This document shows, one piece after another, positions 1-7,622 of a DNA stretch of 64,000 nucleotides; the first letter of the stretch is position 1; every line of letters starts with the position of its first letter. Both the position numbers and the translations under genes were made by a program. The notes under the pieces are model-generated. The model saw nothing but the letters and a program-made list of their open reading frames with translations. It made no database searches and was not told where the DNA came from. This stretch comes from RGIG2945 sp045540355 (GTDB lineage Bacteria > Bacillota > Clostridia > Oscillospirales > Acutalibacteraceae), in assembly GCA_045540355.1 (NCBI GenBank), contig JAZQHB010000097.1:62001-126000 (forward strand), read 5' to 3'.

Positions 1-894
1 GAACAAGCTGCACCGGCGGGATTGGGTGAGGTTTTCAGAACTCTACTTTCCAATATGGTCATGAATCCCGTCAAGGCAATTATTGAAGGCAATTATGTCG
101 GTATACTCACATGGGCGGTTGTTATCGGACTTGCTTTGAGAGTAGGTGCAGGCGATAAGACCAAGGAGGTTATGACCGACATCTCAAACGCAGTTTCAAA
201 AACGGTCGGTTGGGTAATTCAGCTCGCTCCTTTCGGAATTATGGGTCTTGTTTACAGTTCCGTAAGCGAATACGGTCTTGATATTTTTGTAAACTACGGT
301 AAGCTCCTTGCTGTTTTAGTCGGTTGTATGCTTGCAGTTGCACTTATAGTCGACCCTGCACTTGTTGCAATCGCACTGAAGAGAAACCCCTATCCTCTCG
401 TTTTAAGATGCTTCAGAGAATCAGGTCTTACCGCTTTCTTCACAAGAAGCTCTGCTGCTAATATCCCCGTAAACATGAACCTCTGCGAAAAGTTAGGACT
501 TGACAGAGAGTATTACAGCGTTGCAATTCCCCTCGGTGCTACAATCAACATGGACGGTGCGGCAATCACAATCACCGTTATGTCTTTGGCGGCTGCTTTC
601 TCACAGGGTATCAATGTGAACATCTTCCTTGCAATCATTTTAAGCTTCGTTGCAACCTTGGGTGCTTGCGGTGCTTCGGGTGTTGCCGGCGGTTCGCTTT
701 TACTTATACCTATGGCTTGCTCACTTTTAGGTGTCGGTAACGACATCGCAATGCAGGTTGTTGCGGTAGGCTTTATCGTCGGCGTTGTTCAGGATTCACT
801 CGAAACTGCAATCAACTCCTCGGGTGATGTAATCTTCTGTGCAACCGCTGAATTCAGAGAATGGAAAAAGCAAGGTAAAAAATTACCGTTCTGA
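1..894 (+). CDS. sstT: Serine/threonine:Na+ symporter SstT, 3' part
   Basis: This is the C-terminal part of a dicarboxylate/amino acid:cation symporter that imports serine and threonine with sodium. The reading frame is open from base 1, so the start lies outside the window. Visible family features are NPVKAIIEGNYVGIL, the hairpin motif FFTRSSAANIPVN, the sodium-site stretch GATINMDGAA and the CGASGVAGGS loop near the C-terminus. These match SstT much better than the glutamate or dicarboxylate branches (recalled from the E. coli protein). The TGA at 892-894 is followed directly by a hairpin terminator, so it ends its transcription unit. Nothing looks broken in the visible part. Confidence 0.93.
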   Translation, partial: EQAAPAGLGEVFRTLLSNMVMNPVKAIIEGNYVGILTWAVVIGLALRVGAGDKTKEVMTDISNAVSKTVGWVIQLAPFGIMGLVYSSVSEYGLDIFVNYGKLLAVLVGCMLAVALIVDPALVAIALKRNPYPLVLRCFRESGLTAFFTRSSAANIPVNMNLCEKLGLDREYYSVAIPLGATINMDGAAITITVMSLAAAFSQGINVNIFLAIILSFVATLGACGASGVAGGSLLLIPMACSLLGVGNDIAMQVVAVGFIVGVVQDSLETAINSSGDVIFCATAEFREWKKQGKKLPF

Positions 895-906
895 TTTAAA
901 AAACAC

Positions 907-941
907 AAGACAGTATCTCTTTCGGGATACTGTCTTTTTTT
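907..941 (+). terminator. Intrinsic terminator after sstT
   Basis: AGACAGTATC (908-917) pairs with GATACTGTCT (926-935), extended by a G-U and a C-G pair around a TTTC loop, and is followed by a T run. The opposite strand also has a T-rich flank, so it may serve the convergent DUF11 gene as well. Confidence 0.85.
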
Positions 942-1003
942 ACTTTATTCGGTTTTATATTCAAAGCAAAGCGGTCTGCGGATTTTTAGCATCCCTCACC
1001 TTA

Positions 1004-1855
1004 TTATACTGTTCCTGTTACGGTTACTACTGTAACACCCGGTGTTGCCGTCCATGCACCCGTTACGGGGTCCTGAGTATAGGTTGCGGCAGGCACTGTA
1101 ATTGCACCCGGTACAGTTGCAAATTCACCTGTTGTTTCGTCATAGGTGTAAGCGGTTGTAGGGAGGATTACTCCGTCAACCGTTACCGTGATATCTGAAA
1201 GAATCGGGTCAAAGGTATCGGTGATTACAAGGTTGTCAGTTGCCTCTGCCGCAGTGTTGCCTGTGTTCTGAATTGTAAAGGTGTAAGTCAATTCACTGTT
1301 TTCTGTTACGTTTGTCGGTGAAAGTGCCTTTGTTATTGTGAGTACGGGTTCGTCGACAACTGTAACTGTTTCTGTTGCAGTAATCGGAGTTGATATTCCG
1401 CCTGCAGTCAAGGTTACTTCGTTTGTGATTGTGCCGCCCGATGCTAAAGGTGCAAAGCCGTTTGCATCTGCTTCATAAACGAGTATCGCATTACCGTTTG
1501 CAGGAATTGTGATACCTGTAAATGTCAGAGGGTCAGTTGATGTCGGAACAGGTGCGGGTTGCAAAACACCGTTCTGATAATAAGCCACCGAACCGTCAAC
1601 ATAATCAAGCGGTGTTACTGTTGTTGCATCAAAAGCATATTCGCCGAGGTTGTCCGTCACTGTTACACCCGTAAACGGAACTGCACCCGAGTTTGTTATG
1701 CTTATGATATAGGTTATATCATCATTTGCGGTGTACGTGTCAACAAGCGCTGTTTTGGTAACTGCAAGAACTTCGACGATATTACCTGTTACGGTATTGG
1801 AATTTACCGTTGTGCCGTTATAGGTCAATGATGCCTGATTTGTAAAAGTTGCCAT
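1004..1855 (-). CDS. DUF11-repeat protein, no export signal seen
   Basis: A 283-aa protein of threonine- and valine-rich beta-sandwich sequence. Two DUF11-like modules are visible, each with a TKT/TKA entry strand followed by an ITxxNxG motif (ITNSGAVPFTGVTVTDN, then IQNTGNTAAEATDN). I chose the ATG at 1855 because AAAGGAAG lies just upstream; the longer reading frame has no ribosome site. DUF11 modules are normally extracellular adhesive or structural repeats, yet I see no signal peptide, sortase motif or C-terminal membrane segment. The N-terminus (MATFTNQASLTYNG) is typical of a family of small Clostridia DUF11 proteins of unknown role. It is transcribed alone, between two hairpins. Confidence 0.75.
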   Translation of the reverse strand: MATFTNQASLTYNGTTVNSNTVTGNIVEVLAVTKTALVDTYTANDDITYIISITNSGAVPFTGVTVTDNLGEYAFDATTVTPLDYVDGSVAYYQNGVLQPAPVPTSTDPLTFTGITIPANGNAILVYEADANGFAPLASGGTITNEVTLTAGGISTPITATETVTVVDEPVLTITKALSPTNVTENSELTYTFTIQNTGNTAAEATDNLVITDTFDPILSDITVTVDGVILPTTAYTYDETTGEFATVPGAITVPAATYTQDPVTGAWTATPGVTVVTVTGTV

Positions 1856-1878
1856 CTGTTTCTTCCTTTCTTCTGTAT

Positions 1879-1894
1879 TTGAGGCAAGCCTCAA
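1879..1894. promoter_or_regulatory. Dyad upstream of the DUF11 gene
   Basis: TTGAGGC (1879-1885) and GCCTCAA (1888-1894) form a perfect 7+7 dyad with a 2-bp centre. It lies 24 bp before the DUF11 start and next to an AT-rich TATAAA-like element, which suits an operator. No regulator is identified. Confidence 0.3.
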
Positions 1895-1926
1895 TTTATA
1901 ATATGTCGAAGAAAGAAAACTGACAC

Positions 1927-1956
1927 AAAAAAGAAACCTGCCGTGGCAGGTTTTTA
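1927..1956 (-). terminator. Terminator after the rhodanese gene, possibly bidirectional
   Basis: AAACCTGCC (1934-1942) pairs with GGCAGGTTT (1945-1953) immediately after the rhodanese stop codon. The minus strand continues into a run of six T; the plus strand also carries a T run. Confidence 0.8.
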
Positions 1957-2373
1957 TTTAACAACATTATATGGCCAGTCGATAATCCCGCCGAACTCTT
2001 TTACATTTGTATATCCCAAATCCGCCAAAGTCTGCGATGCAATTTTGCTTCGTCTGCCGCTTCTGCAATATACAAGTATCAACTGATTTTTGTCGGGCAA
2101 TTCTTTTTCTGCACGGTCTGAAATTTCATATTCAGGCACCATTACTGCGTTTTCTATGTGACCCTCATCATATTCAGATTGGGTTCGTGCGTCAATTATA
2201 ACATAATCTTTTTCGCTGTCCATCAGCCTTTTTGCTTCCTGCGGAGAAATCTGTTCATAAGAATTTTTCGCTTCGGTTGCATTGTCATTTTCATTCTGTT
2301 CAGAACATCCGACCGTGCCGAAAAGACTCAGAGAAATCATTAACAAAATTATCAGTCCTTTTAATTTTTTCAC
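1954..2373 (-). CDS. Rhodanese-like lipoprotein
   Basis: A 139-aa single-domain rhodanese (sulfurtransferase fold) attached outside the membrane. The start is GTG at 2373 with a purine-rich GGGGGAA upstream. Residues 1-23 form a lipoprotein signal ending in the lipobox TVGC (Cys23). The domain follows, with YVIIDARTQSEYDEGHI and the active loop CRSGRRS, whose cysteine (Cys103) would carry the persulfide. The length fits one catalytic domain plus a short linker. It is the last gene of a three-gene run (EamA, PAS, rhodanese) and is followed by a terminator. The sulfur acceptor cannot be told from sequence. Confidence 0.85.
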   Translation of the reverse strand: MKKLKGLIILLMISLSLFGTVGCSEQNENDNATEAKNSYEQISPQEAKRLMDSEKDYVIIDARTQSEYDEGHIENAVMVPEYEISDRAEKELPDKNQLILVYCRSGRRSKIASQTLADLGYTNVKEFGGIIDWPYNVVK

Positions 2374-2405
2374 ATTTATTTTCCCCCGATTTTATCTGCT
2401 TATTT

Positions 2406-2765
2406 TCAGACAATATTGTAAAGCTTATCCGTTTCTCGATTTCTGTATTCGTGCTTTTCGTAGTAGCCTATAAGCTCATTGTTTTCATCACGCAAGGCTA
2501 TCATATAGACATCTTTGTTTTCTTTGTCATTTCTGAAAGTATAGACCTTGTTATTATCCTTACTTTTCCTGAACCAATCAAGAACTCTGTCAATAATTTC
2601 AGACGATTTTTTATTGTGACAGGCTTTTATACTCTGCCCTGTCAGATCTCTGCGATAGCGGTTTATTGCCGATGGATTCATATACACAACAGTCGACTCC
2701 ATATCACAGATAACCACAGGAGCCTCGTCTTGCTCCAATACACTTTTAAATAATTTATTTATCAT
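2406..2765 (-). CDS. Small PAS-domain protein
   Basis: A 119-aa protein that is essentially one PAS domain. After an N-terminal helix come DEAPVVICDMESTVVYMNPSAINRYRRDLTGQSI and the closing strand VYMIALRDENNELIGYYE. The ATG at 2765 has a perfect AGGAGG seven bases upstream. The site lies in the tail of the EamA gene, only 11 bases away, so the two are probably co-translated. There is no output domain, so it would act through a partner or as a cytoplasmic ligand or redox sensor. The ligand is unknown. Confidence 0.75.
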   Translation of the reverse strand: MINKLFKSVLEQDEAPVVICDMESTVVYMNPSAINRYRRDLTGQSIKACHNKKSSEIIDRVLDWFRKSKDNNKVYTFRNDKENKDVYMIALRDENNELIGYYEKHEYRNRETDKLYNIV

Positions 2766-2776
2766 ATTGTTACCTC

Positions 2777-3646
2777 CTATGACCATATTGCCATTGCGAG
2801 TGTGCCCACAACCATAAGTGCAAGACCTATAAAAGATTTTATTGTGAGCTTTTCTTTAAAAACAAAATACGAAAACGCAACTGCAATCACTATACTCAAT
2901 TTATCAATCGGTACAACTACGCTGACAACACCATTCTGAATTGCATAATAATAACAAAGCCACGATGCACCTGTCGCTATACCCGAAAGAGAAATAAAAC
3001 CTAACTCTTTTTTATCAATAGTTTTGAGGGTTTTATGCTTGCCCTGAACAAGCACCACCACCCAAGCCATAATTAAAACAACACAGGTGCGGATTGCGGT
3101 ACCGAGATTTGACTCGACGCCTGTTATGCCGACCTTTGCAAGTATTGATGTCAATGCGGCAAAAACGGCTGCAAGAACCGCATAGAATATGTAGGATTTC
3201 TTTTCTGATTTTTCTTCTGTTTTCTTCTTTTCAATCATCAGGAAAATTCCGATTGCAAGAAGCAAAGTACCTGTTAGCTTTACGGCTAAATTTTCGGTTT
3301 CTCCGAATAAAATAATTGCAAGCAAAACTGTCAGAAGTGTGCTTGATTTGTCAATAGGCACAACCTTATTTACATCACCCATTGCGAGAGCTTTGAAATA
3401 ACATATCCACGATGCACCCGTAGCGAGTCCCGAAAGTATCAGAAACACGAATGATTTTGTTGATATGTCGGTTATTGTATTTTGTGAGCCGACGACAAAG
3501 ACCATCACCCACGAAAACATAAGTACCACAACTGTACGCAATGCGGTAGCGACATCGGAGTCCGTTTTTTTAATTCCGCATTTTGCAAGGATTGATGTAA
3601 GTCCCGCAAACACCGCAGACAATATTGCAACAATTATCCAGTTCAT
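2777..3646 (-). CDS. EamA/DMT-family transporter
   Basis: A 289-aa inner-membrane protein with about ten hydrophobic segments in two EamA halves. Each half opens with a related sequence (AVFAGLTSILAKCGIKK and AVFAALTSILAKVGITG), the internal duplication expected of the drug/metabolite transporter superfamily. I place the start at the ATG at 3646, which has AGGAG nine bases upstream; the ATG three codons earlier would touch that ribosome site. A KKKTEEKSEKK loop separates the halves. The substrate cannot be inferred. It heads the EamA-PAS-rhodanese run. Confidence 0.82.
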   Translation of the reverse strand: MNWIIVAILSAVFAGLTSILAKCGIKKTDSDVATALRTVVVLMFSWVMVFVVGSQNTITDISTKSFVFLILSGLATGASWICYFKALAMGDVNKVVPIDKSSTLLTVLLAIILFGETENLAVKLTGTLLLAIGIFLMIEKKKTEEKSEKKSYIFYAVLAAVFAALTSILAKVGITGVESNLGTAIRTCVVLIMAWVVVLVQGKHKTLKTIDKKELGFISLSGIATGASWLCYYYAIQNGVVSVVVPIDKLSIVIAVAFSYFVFKEKLTIKSFIGLALMVVGTLAMAIWS

Positions 3647-3676
3647 TCTCCGCATCTCCTCTCACATCTTTTGCAA

Positions 3677-3704
3677 AGTATATCACACTTTTTTACAAAT
3701 GTCA
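3677..3704 (-). promoter_or_regulatory. Promoter for EamA-PAS-rhodanese
   Basis: On the minus strand TGACAT is followed by 16 bases and TATACT, with a TG just before the -10 as in extended -10 promoters. It lies 31 bases upstream of the EamA start. Confidence 0.5.
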
Positions 3705-3721
3705 TCAAAAAATGAAAAGTT

Positions 3722-3753
3722 TCAAAAGAAAAAGGGCGACATCTGTCGCCCTT
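3722..3753 (-). terminator. Terminator of the uxu/kdg operon
   Basis: AAGGGCGACA (3732-3741) pairs with TGTCGCCCTT (3744-3753). The minus strand then reads TTTTTCTTTT. It ends the operon whose last gene is kdgK. Confidence 0.85.
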
Positions 3754-3756
3754 AAT

Positions 3757-3812
3757 CGGGTGTGGGCTTTGCCCACCATTAATTCTGCATTTTGCATTCT
3801 GCACTCTGCATT
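3757..3812. repeat. Mosaic repeat: GTGGGC hairpin plus 7-bp tandem
   Basis: GTGGGC (3762-3767), loop TTT, GCCCAC (3771-3776) is followed by four 7-bp units: ATTCTGC, ATTTTGC, ATTCTGC, ACTCTGC, then ATT (3782-3812). It lies between the kdgK stop and the operon terminator. The same two-part design recurs at 6491-6543, and the tandem alone at 61240-61270. Confidence 0.8.
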
Positions 3813-4834
3813 TATCTTTGAACTCTGCCTGATGCGTCGCCGCCTGCTAATTTTTCAACCTCTGCAACAGATACTCTGTTGTAGTCGCCCTCAATTGAGT
3901 GCTTGAGTGCTGATGCTGCAACTGCAAATTCGATTGCTTCCTGACTTGTCTTGCCGTTTAAAAGTGCATAGATAAGTCCGCCGCCGAAGCTGTCGCCGCC
4001 GCCTACACGGTCAACGATATGGAGATGATATGTCTTTGAGAAGCAATAATTCTCGCCGTCATAGAGCATACCTGCCCAATCATTATCACTTGCGGAAATT
4101 GATGTTCTTAATGTGATTGCAACCTTTTCAAAGTTGAATTTATCAGCAAGCTGTTTTGCAACTGACTTATAACCGTCGTGGTTGAGCTTACCGCCATAGA
4201 TATCTGTGCCTTCTGCTTCAATGCCGAAAACATCTTTTGCATCTTCTTCGTTTGAAATACATACATCAACATACTGACATAAATCTGTCATAGCTTTTCT
4301 TGCTTCATCTCTTGTCCAGAGCTTACCTCTGTAATTGAGGTCGCAGGAAATTTTTACGCCCTTTTCCTTTGCTTTGATACAAGCCTGACGGCAGATTTCA
4401 ACAAGGTTTTCGCCCAATGCGGGAGTGATTCCTGTGAAGTGGAACCAATCTGCTCCTTCAAAAATATCATCCCAGTCAAAATCCTCGGGTTTTGCTTCCT
4501 GAATTGCGGAATGTGCTCTGTCATAGATACATACAGAACCTCTCTGTGATGCACCCTTTTCGAGGAAGTATATACCTACTCTGTCGCCGCCTCTTGTGAT
4601 TTTTGTTGTGTCGACGCCGAAACTGCGAAGTGAATCAACTGCTGCCTGTCCGATAGCGTGCTTGGGAAGCTTTGTTACATAAACGCTGTCCATTCCGTAG
4701 TTTGCAAGTGAAACAGAAACATTTGCTTCACCGCCGCCGAATGTTGCCTGCATCTGGTCATTCTGGAAAAAACGGTAGTATCCGTTGGGTGCCAGACGAA
4801 GCATAATTTCACCGAAAGTTACTATTCTTGCCAT
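3812..4834 (-). CDS. kdgK: 2-dehydro-3-deoxygluconokinase (KDG kinase)
   Basis: A 340-aa PfkB/ribokinase-family sugar kinase that phosphorylates 2-keto-3-deoxygluconate to KDPG with ATP. The N-terminal FGEIMLRLAP and the substrate-lid glycine run FGGGEANVS are typical. The C-terminal ATP/anion-hole motif reads DRVGGGDSFGGG, with Asp281 as the expected catalytic base. Substrate assignment rests on the neighbours: eda directly upstream (its stop overlaps this ATG by one base, TAATG) and uxuA in the same run. Its ribosome site AGGAGG lies inside eda. The stop codon abuts a mosaic intergenic repeat. Confidence 0.9.
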   Translation of the reverse strand: MARIVTFGEIMLRLAPNGYYRFFQNDQMQATFGGGEANVSVSLANYGMDSVYVTKLPKHAIGQAAVDSLRSFGVDTTKITRGGDRVGIYFLEKGASQRGSVCIYDRAHSAIQEAKPEDFDWDDIFEGADWFHFTGITPALGENLVEICRQACIKAKEKGVKISCDLNYRGKLWTRDEARKAMTDLCQYVDVCISNEEDAKDVFGIEAEGTDIYGGKLNHDGYKSVAKQLADKFNFEKVAITLRTSISASDNDWAGMLYDGENYCFSKTYHLHIVDRVGGGDSFGGGLIYALLNGKTSQEAIEFAVAASALKHSIEGDYNRVSVAEVEKLAGGDASGRVQR

Positions 4835-5475
4835 TATCCTCTTGCCTCCTTAACTATTTCAACTGACTGTTTGCATAAGTCGATAATTTCATCCCATTTA
4901 TTATTCTCAATAAGGTCTGCTGTAACCATATATGAACCGCCGCAAGCACAGATAACAGGTGCGGAAAGGTATTCCTTGAGGTTCTTTAATGAAATACCGC
5001 CTGTGGGCATAACTTTGAACATCGGGAAAGGTGCTGACATTGCCTTGATCTTTGCAAGTCCGCCCGACTGCTCTGCGGGGAAGAATTTGATGATTTCAAG
5101 ACCTAATTTGTATGCTGCGTGATAATCTGTCGGAGTTGTGCATCCGGGATAAATCGGAATGTTCTTTTCCTGACAGTACTTGACCAAATCAACATCAAGT
5201 CCGGGAGATACAATAAATTCTGCACCTGCCGCAATTGCCTTGTCAACCTGCTCTGTTGAAAGAACAGTACCTGCACCTACAAGCATTTCGGGGCAAGCTT
5301 CTTTCATAAGTCTGATTGCAGTATCTGCTCCTGCCGCACGGAATGTAACCTCTGCAACGGGTACTCCGCCTTCACACAAAGCCTTTGCAAGCGGTGCTGC
5401 ATCTCTTTCGGGATTTGATAATTTTATAACCGGTACAACACCGATTTCTGAAATTCTATTGTTTACTGTTGACAT
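4834..5475 (-). CDS. eda: KDPG/KHG aldolase
   Basis: A 213-aa class I aldolase that splits 2-keto-3-deoxy-6-phosphogluconate into pyruvate and glyceraldehyde 3-phosphate. The ATG at 5475 was chosen because AAGGAGAG precedes it at good distance; a longer frame runs back into a repeat. Expected residues are visible: Glu43 region AEVTFR, GAGTVL, the phosphate loop PGCTTPTD and the Schiff-base lysine in LEIIKFFPAE (Lys130). It is translationally coupled to kdgK downstream. The gap to the upstream SDR gene holds an AATCGTCCC/GCACGAAAAT repeat. Confidence 0.93.
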   Translation of the reverse strand: MSTVNNRISEIGVVPVIKLSNPERDAAPLAKALCEGGVPVAEVTFRAAGADTAIRLMKEACPEMLVGAGTVLSTEQVDKAIAAGAEFIVSPGLDVDLVKYCQEKNIPIYPGCTTPTDYHAAYKLGLEIIKFFPAEQSGGLAKIKAMSAPFPMFKVMPTGGISLKNLKEYLSAPVICACGGSYMVTADLIENNKWDEIIDLCKQSVEIVKEARG

Positions 5476-5493
5476 CTGTTTTCTCTCCTTTTT

Positions 5494-5606
5494 GAATCGT
5501 CCCATCTTTGTTCTAAAGTGCACTCTGTTTGCACGAAAATACATTTACATCTTGCCTAACTCTTTTGGGAAGGTGTATGATTTGCACGAAAATTTGTCTT
5601 TTGCCC
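5494..5606. repeat. AATCGTCCC...GCACGAAAAT repeat, copy 1
   Basis: GAATCGTCCC begins at 5494, followed by CTTTGTTCT, then GCACGAAAAT at 5531 and again at 5584. The element fills the gap between the SDR and eda. Related copies are at 26547-26607 and 62776-62870. Confidence 0.65.
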
Positions 5607-5609
5607 AAA

Positions 5610-6461
5610 TTAAACGCCTGAATATGCGGAGAAGCCACCATCTACGGGCAATACTACACCTGTGATAAATCCTGCTGCATCGTTGTTGAGGAGGAAGAGA
5701 AGTCCGCCTTCAAGCTCGTTTGTTTCGCCGAAGCGACCCATGGGAGTTGCTGCAAGGATTTTACCTGTTCTTGCTGTCGGTGTGCCGTCATCATTCCAGA
5801 GAAGCTTTGCATTCTGCTTTGTTGAGAAGAAGCCGGGTGCGATTGCGTTTACACGGATACCCTCTCTTGAGAAATGGACTGCAAGCCACTGTGTGAAGTT
5901 TGAAATAGCCGCTTTTGCACCTGAATATGCAGGGATTTTTGTAAGCGGTGTATATGCATTCATTGAAGAAATATTGAGAATATTGCAGCCCTCTCTACCG
6001 ACCATCTGTGCAGCAAAAGCCTGTGTCGGAATAAGTGTGCCGAGGAAGTTGAGGTTAAATACAAAGCCTACGCCGTCTGCAGCAAGGTCAAAGAAGCTCT
6101 TTGTGTCTGCATCAATGTCGCCTGCTTCGTAATATTCCTTATCTGTTGTTGCTTTGGGATTGTTGCCGCCTGCACCGTTAACGAGGATATCGCAAGGGCC
6201 GAGGTCAGCCTTGACTTTTTCTGCAACCTCTGTGCAGATTGCTTTATCGAGTACATTGCAAGCATAAGCCTTTGCAATTCCGCCCTCTGCTGTGATTTCA
6301 TCAGCAAATGACTGTGCAGCTTCATAATTCAAGTCTAAAAGTGCAACCTTTGCACCTGCACGGGCAAGTACCTTTGCAAAATATGAGCAAAGAACTCCGC
6401 CTGCACCTGTTACAACTGCAACCTTACCTGTCAAATCTGTATTTAAAACATTCTTGTTCAT
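5610..6461 (-). CDS. UxuB-like SDR (fructuronate/mannonate oxidoreductase)
   Basis: A 283-aa short-chain dehydrogenase, most likely interconverting D-fructuronate and D-mannonate with NAD(P)H. The N-terminal Rossmann motif is VVTGAGGVLCSYFA, followed by ALLDLN at the cofactor-specificity strand. The catalytic set appears as NISSMNAY...PAYSGAKAA (Ser, Tyr, Lys). The ATG at 6461 has AAAGGAAA upstream; the frame extending further back only translates a 7-bp repeat (giving MQNSECKMQNE). Enzymes of this size with a long loop before the catalytic serine occur as SDR-type mannonate reductases beside uxuA. The substrate is inferred from operon context. Confidence 0.82.
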   Translation of the reverse strand: MNKNVLNTDLTGKVAVVTGAGGVLCSYFAKVLARAGAKVALLDLNYEAAQSFADEITAEGGIAKAYACNVLDKAICTEVAEKVKADLGPCDILVNGAGGNNPKATTDKEYYEAGDIDADTKSFFDLAADGVGFVFNLNFLGTLIPTQAFAAQMVGREGCNILNISSMNAYTPLTKIPAYSGAKAAISNFTQWLAVHFSREGIRVNAIAPGFFSTKQNAKLLWNDDGTPTARTGKILAATPMGRFGETNELEGGLLFLLNNDAAGFITGVVLPVDGGFSAYSGV

Positions 6462-6490
6462 TGTTAATTTCCTTTCCGTTCTAAAAATGG

Positions 6491-6543
6491 GTGTGGGTGA
6501 AACCCACCCTTCATTCTGCATTTTGCATTCTGAATTCTGCATT
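6491..6543. repeat. Mosaic repeat: GTGGGT hairpin plus 7-bp tandem
   Basis: GTGGGT (6493-6498), loop GAA, ACCCAC (6502-6507) is followed by the units ATTCTGC, ATTTTGC, ATTCTGA, ATTCTGC, ATT (6513-6543). The hairpin differs from the copy at 3762 by a compensated pair, GC to AT. It lies between uxuA and the SDR. Confidence 0.8.
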
Positions 6544-6560
6544 AAAATTTATAAAACGAT

Positions 6561-7607
6561 TTATTTTAAATTTTTCTCTACTGCCTCAAATAAACCATTG
6601 ATATATGCCGCACCTAATGCTCTGTCGAAAAGACCGTAGCCGGGTTTGCCTTCTTCGCCCCAAATCATTCTGCCGTGGTCGGGTCGAACATAACCATCGA
6701 AGTTATTTTCAACGAGTGCCTTTACGATTTCATACATATCAAGACTTCCGCACTTGGAAAGATGTGCTCTTTCTTCAAATGAGCCGTCGTCCATAACCTT
6801 GACATTGCGTATATGCATAAATGCGATTCTGTCCATTTCGGCATACTTTCTTACCATTGCAACTGTGTCGTTTGACTTTGCACAACCGAGACTGCCTGTG
6901 CAGAAGCAAAGTGAGTTAGCCGGACTGTCAACAATCTTTAAGAATCTGTCTAAATTCTTTTCATCTGTGATAATTCTCGGAAGACCGAAAATCGGATACG
7001 GCGGGTCGTCGGGGTGAATAGCCATTCTTACACCGCATTCCTCTGCAACGGGGATAACCTTCTTGAGGAATTTTTCAAGATTTGCCCAGAGTCCTTCTTC
7101 GCCGATTTCGCCGTAAGCTGTGATAAGCTCTCTGACCTCTTCCTGAGTGTAGCTTGAATCCCAACCGGGAAGATGAATATCGTCCTTTAAGGGGTCAAGA
7201 CCTCTCATCTGGTCCCAATACATGACAAGGCTTGTTGAACCGTCAGCCGCTTTTTTATCAAGCTGTGTGCGAGTCCAGTCAAATACGGGCATAAAGTTAT
7301 ATGTTACGCACTTAACTCCGTACTTTGCACAACGGCGGATATTTTCGCAGTAAACATCGATAAGCTCATCAACATTTTCTCTGCCAAGTTTAATGTTTTC
7401 GTGAACGGGAATTGATTCAACAACATCGAATACAAGTCCGTTTTCTTTACATTCATCAGCCATCTTTTTGATGGATTCTTCGGGCCATACTTCCCCGGGT
7501 TTAACATCATAAACCGCAGAAACGATAGAACGCATATCGGGAATCTGCGAAATATATTCAAGTGAAATCGGGTCATCTTTACCGTACCAACGGAATGAAA
7601 GCTTCAT
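6561..7607 (-). CDS. uxuA: Mannonate dehydratase
   Basis: A 348-aa enzyme that dehydrates D-mannonate to 2-keto-3-deoxygluconate. The family start MKLSFRWYGKDDPISLEYI is clear. The metal-binding region appears in MAIHPDDPPYPIFG, FCTGSLG, FMHIRNVK and YVRPDHGRMIWGE. The length fits Gram-positive UxuA. The ATG at 7607 has GGAGG eight bases upstream. Upstream, on the same strand with a 15-base gap, are two membrane-protein genes that may share its transcript. Downstream come the SDR, eda and kdgK, completing conversion of mannonate to pyruvate and triose phosphate. A uronate isomerase (UxaC) is not in the window. Confidence 0.95.
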   Translation of the reverse strand: MKLSFRWYGKDDPISLEYISQIPDMRSIVSAVYDVKPGEVWPEESIKKMADECKENGLVFDVVESIPVHENIKLGRENVDELIDVYCENIRRCAKYGVKCVTYNFMPVFDWTRTQLDKKAADGSTSLVMYWDQMRGLDPLKDDIHLPGWDSSYTQEEVRELITAYGEIGEEGLWANLEKFLKKVIPVAEECGVRMAIHPDDPPYPIFGLPRIITDEKNLDRFLKIVDSPANSLCFCTGSLGCAKSNDTVAMVRKYAEMDRIAFMHIRNVKVMDDGSFEERAHLSKCGSLDMYEIVKALVENNFDGYVRPDHGRMIWGEEGKPGYGLFDRALGAAYINGLFEAVEKNLK

Positions 7608-7622
7608 TTTAAATTCCTCCAA

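Noticed and set aside
839..1198. 119-codon plus-strand frame with many cysteines
   Set aside because: It overlaps the sstT end, a terminator and the DUF11 gene; no ribosome site.
6462..6542. N-terminal extension MQNSECKMQNE of the SDR
   Set aside because: It translates the 7-bp tandem repeat; AAAGGAAA marks the start at 6461.
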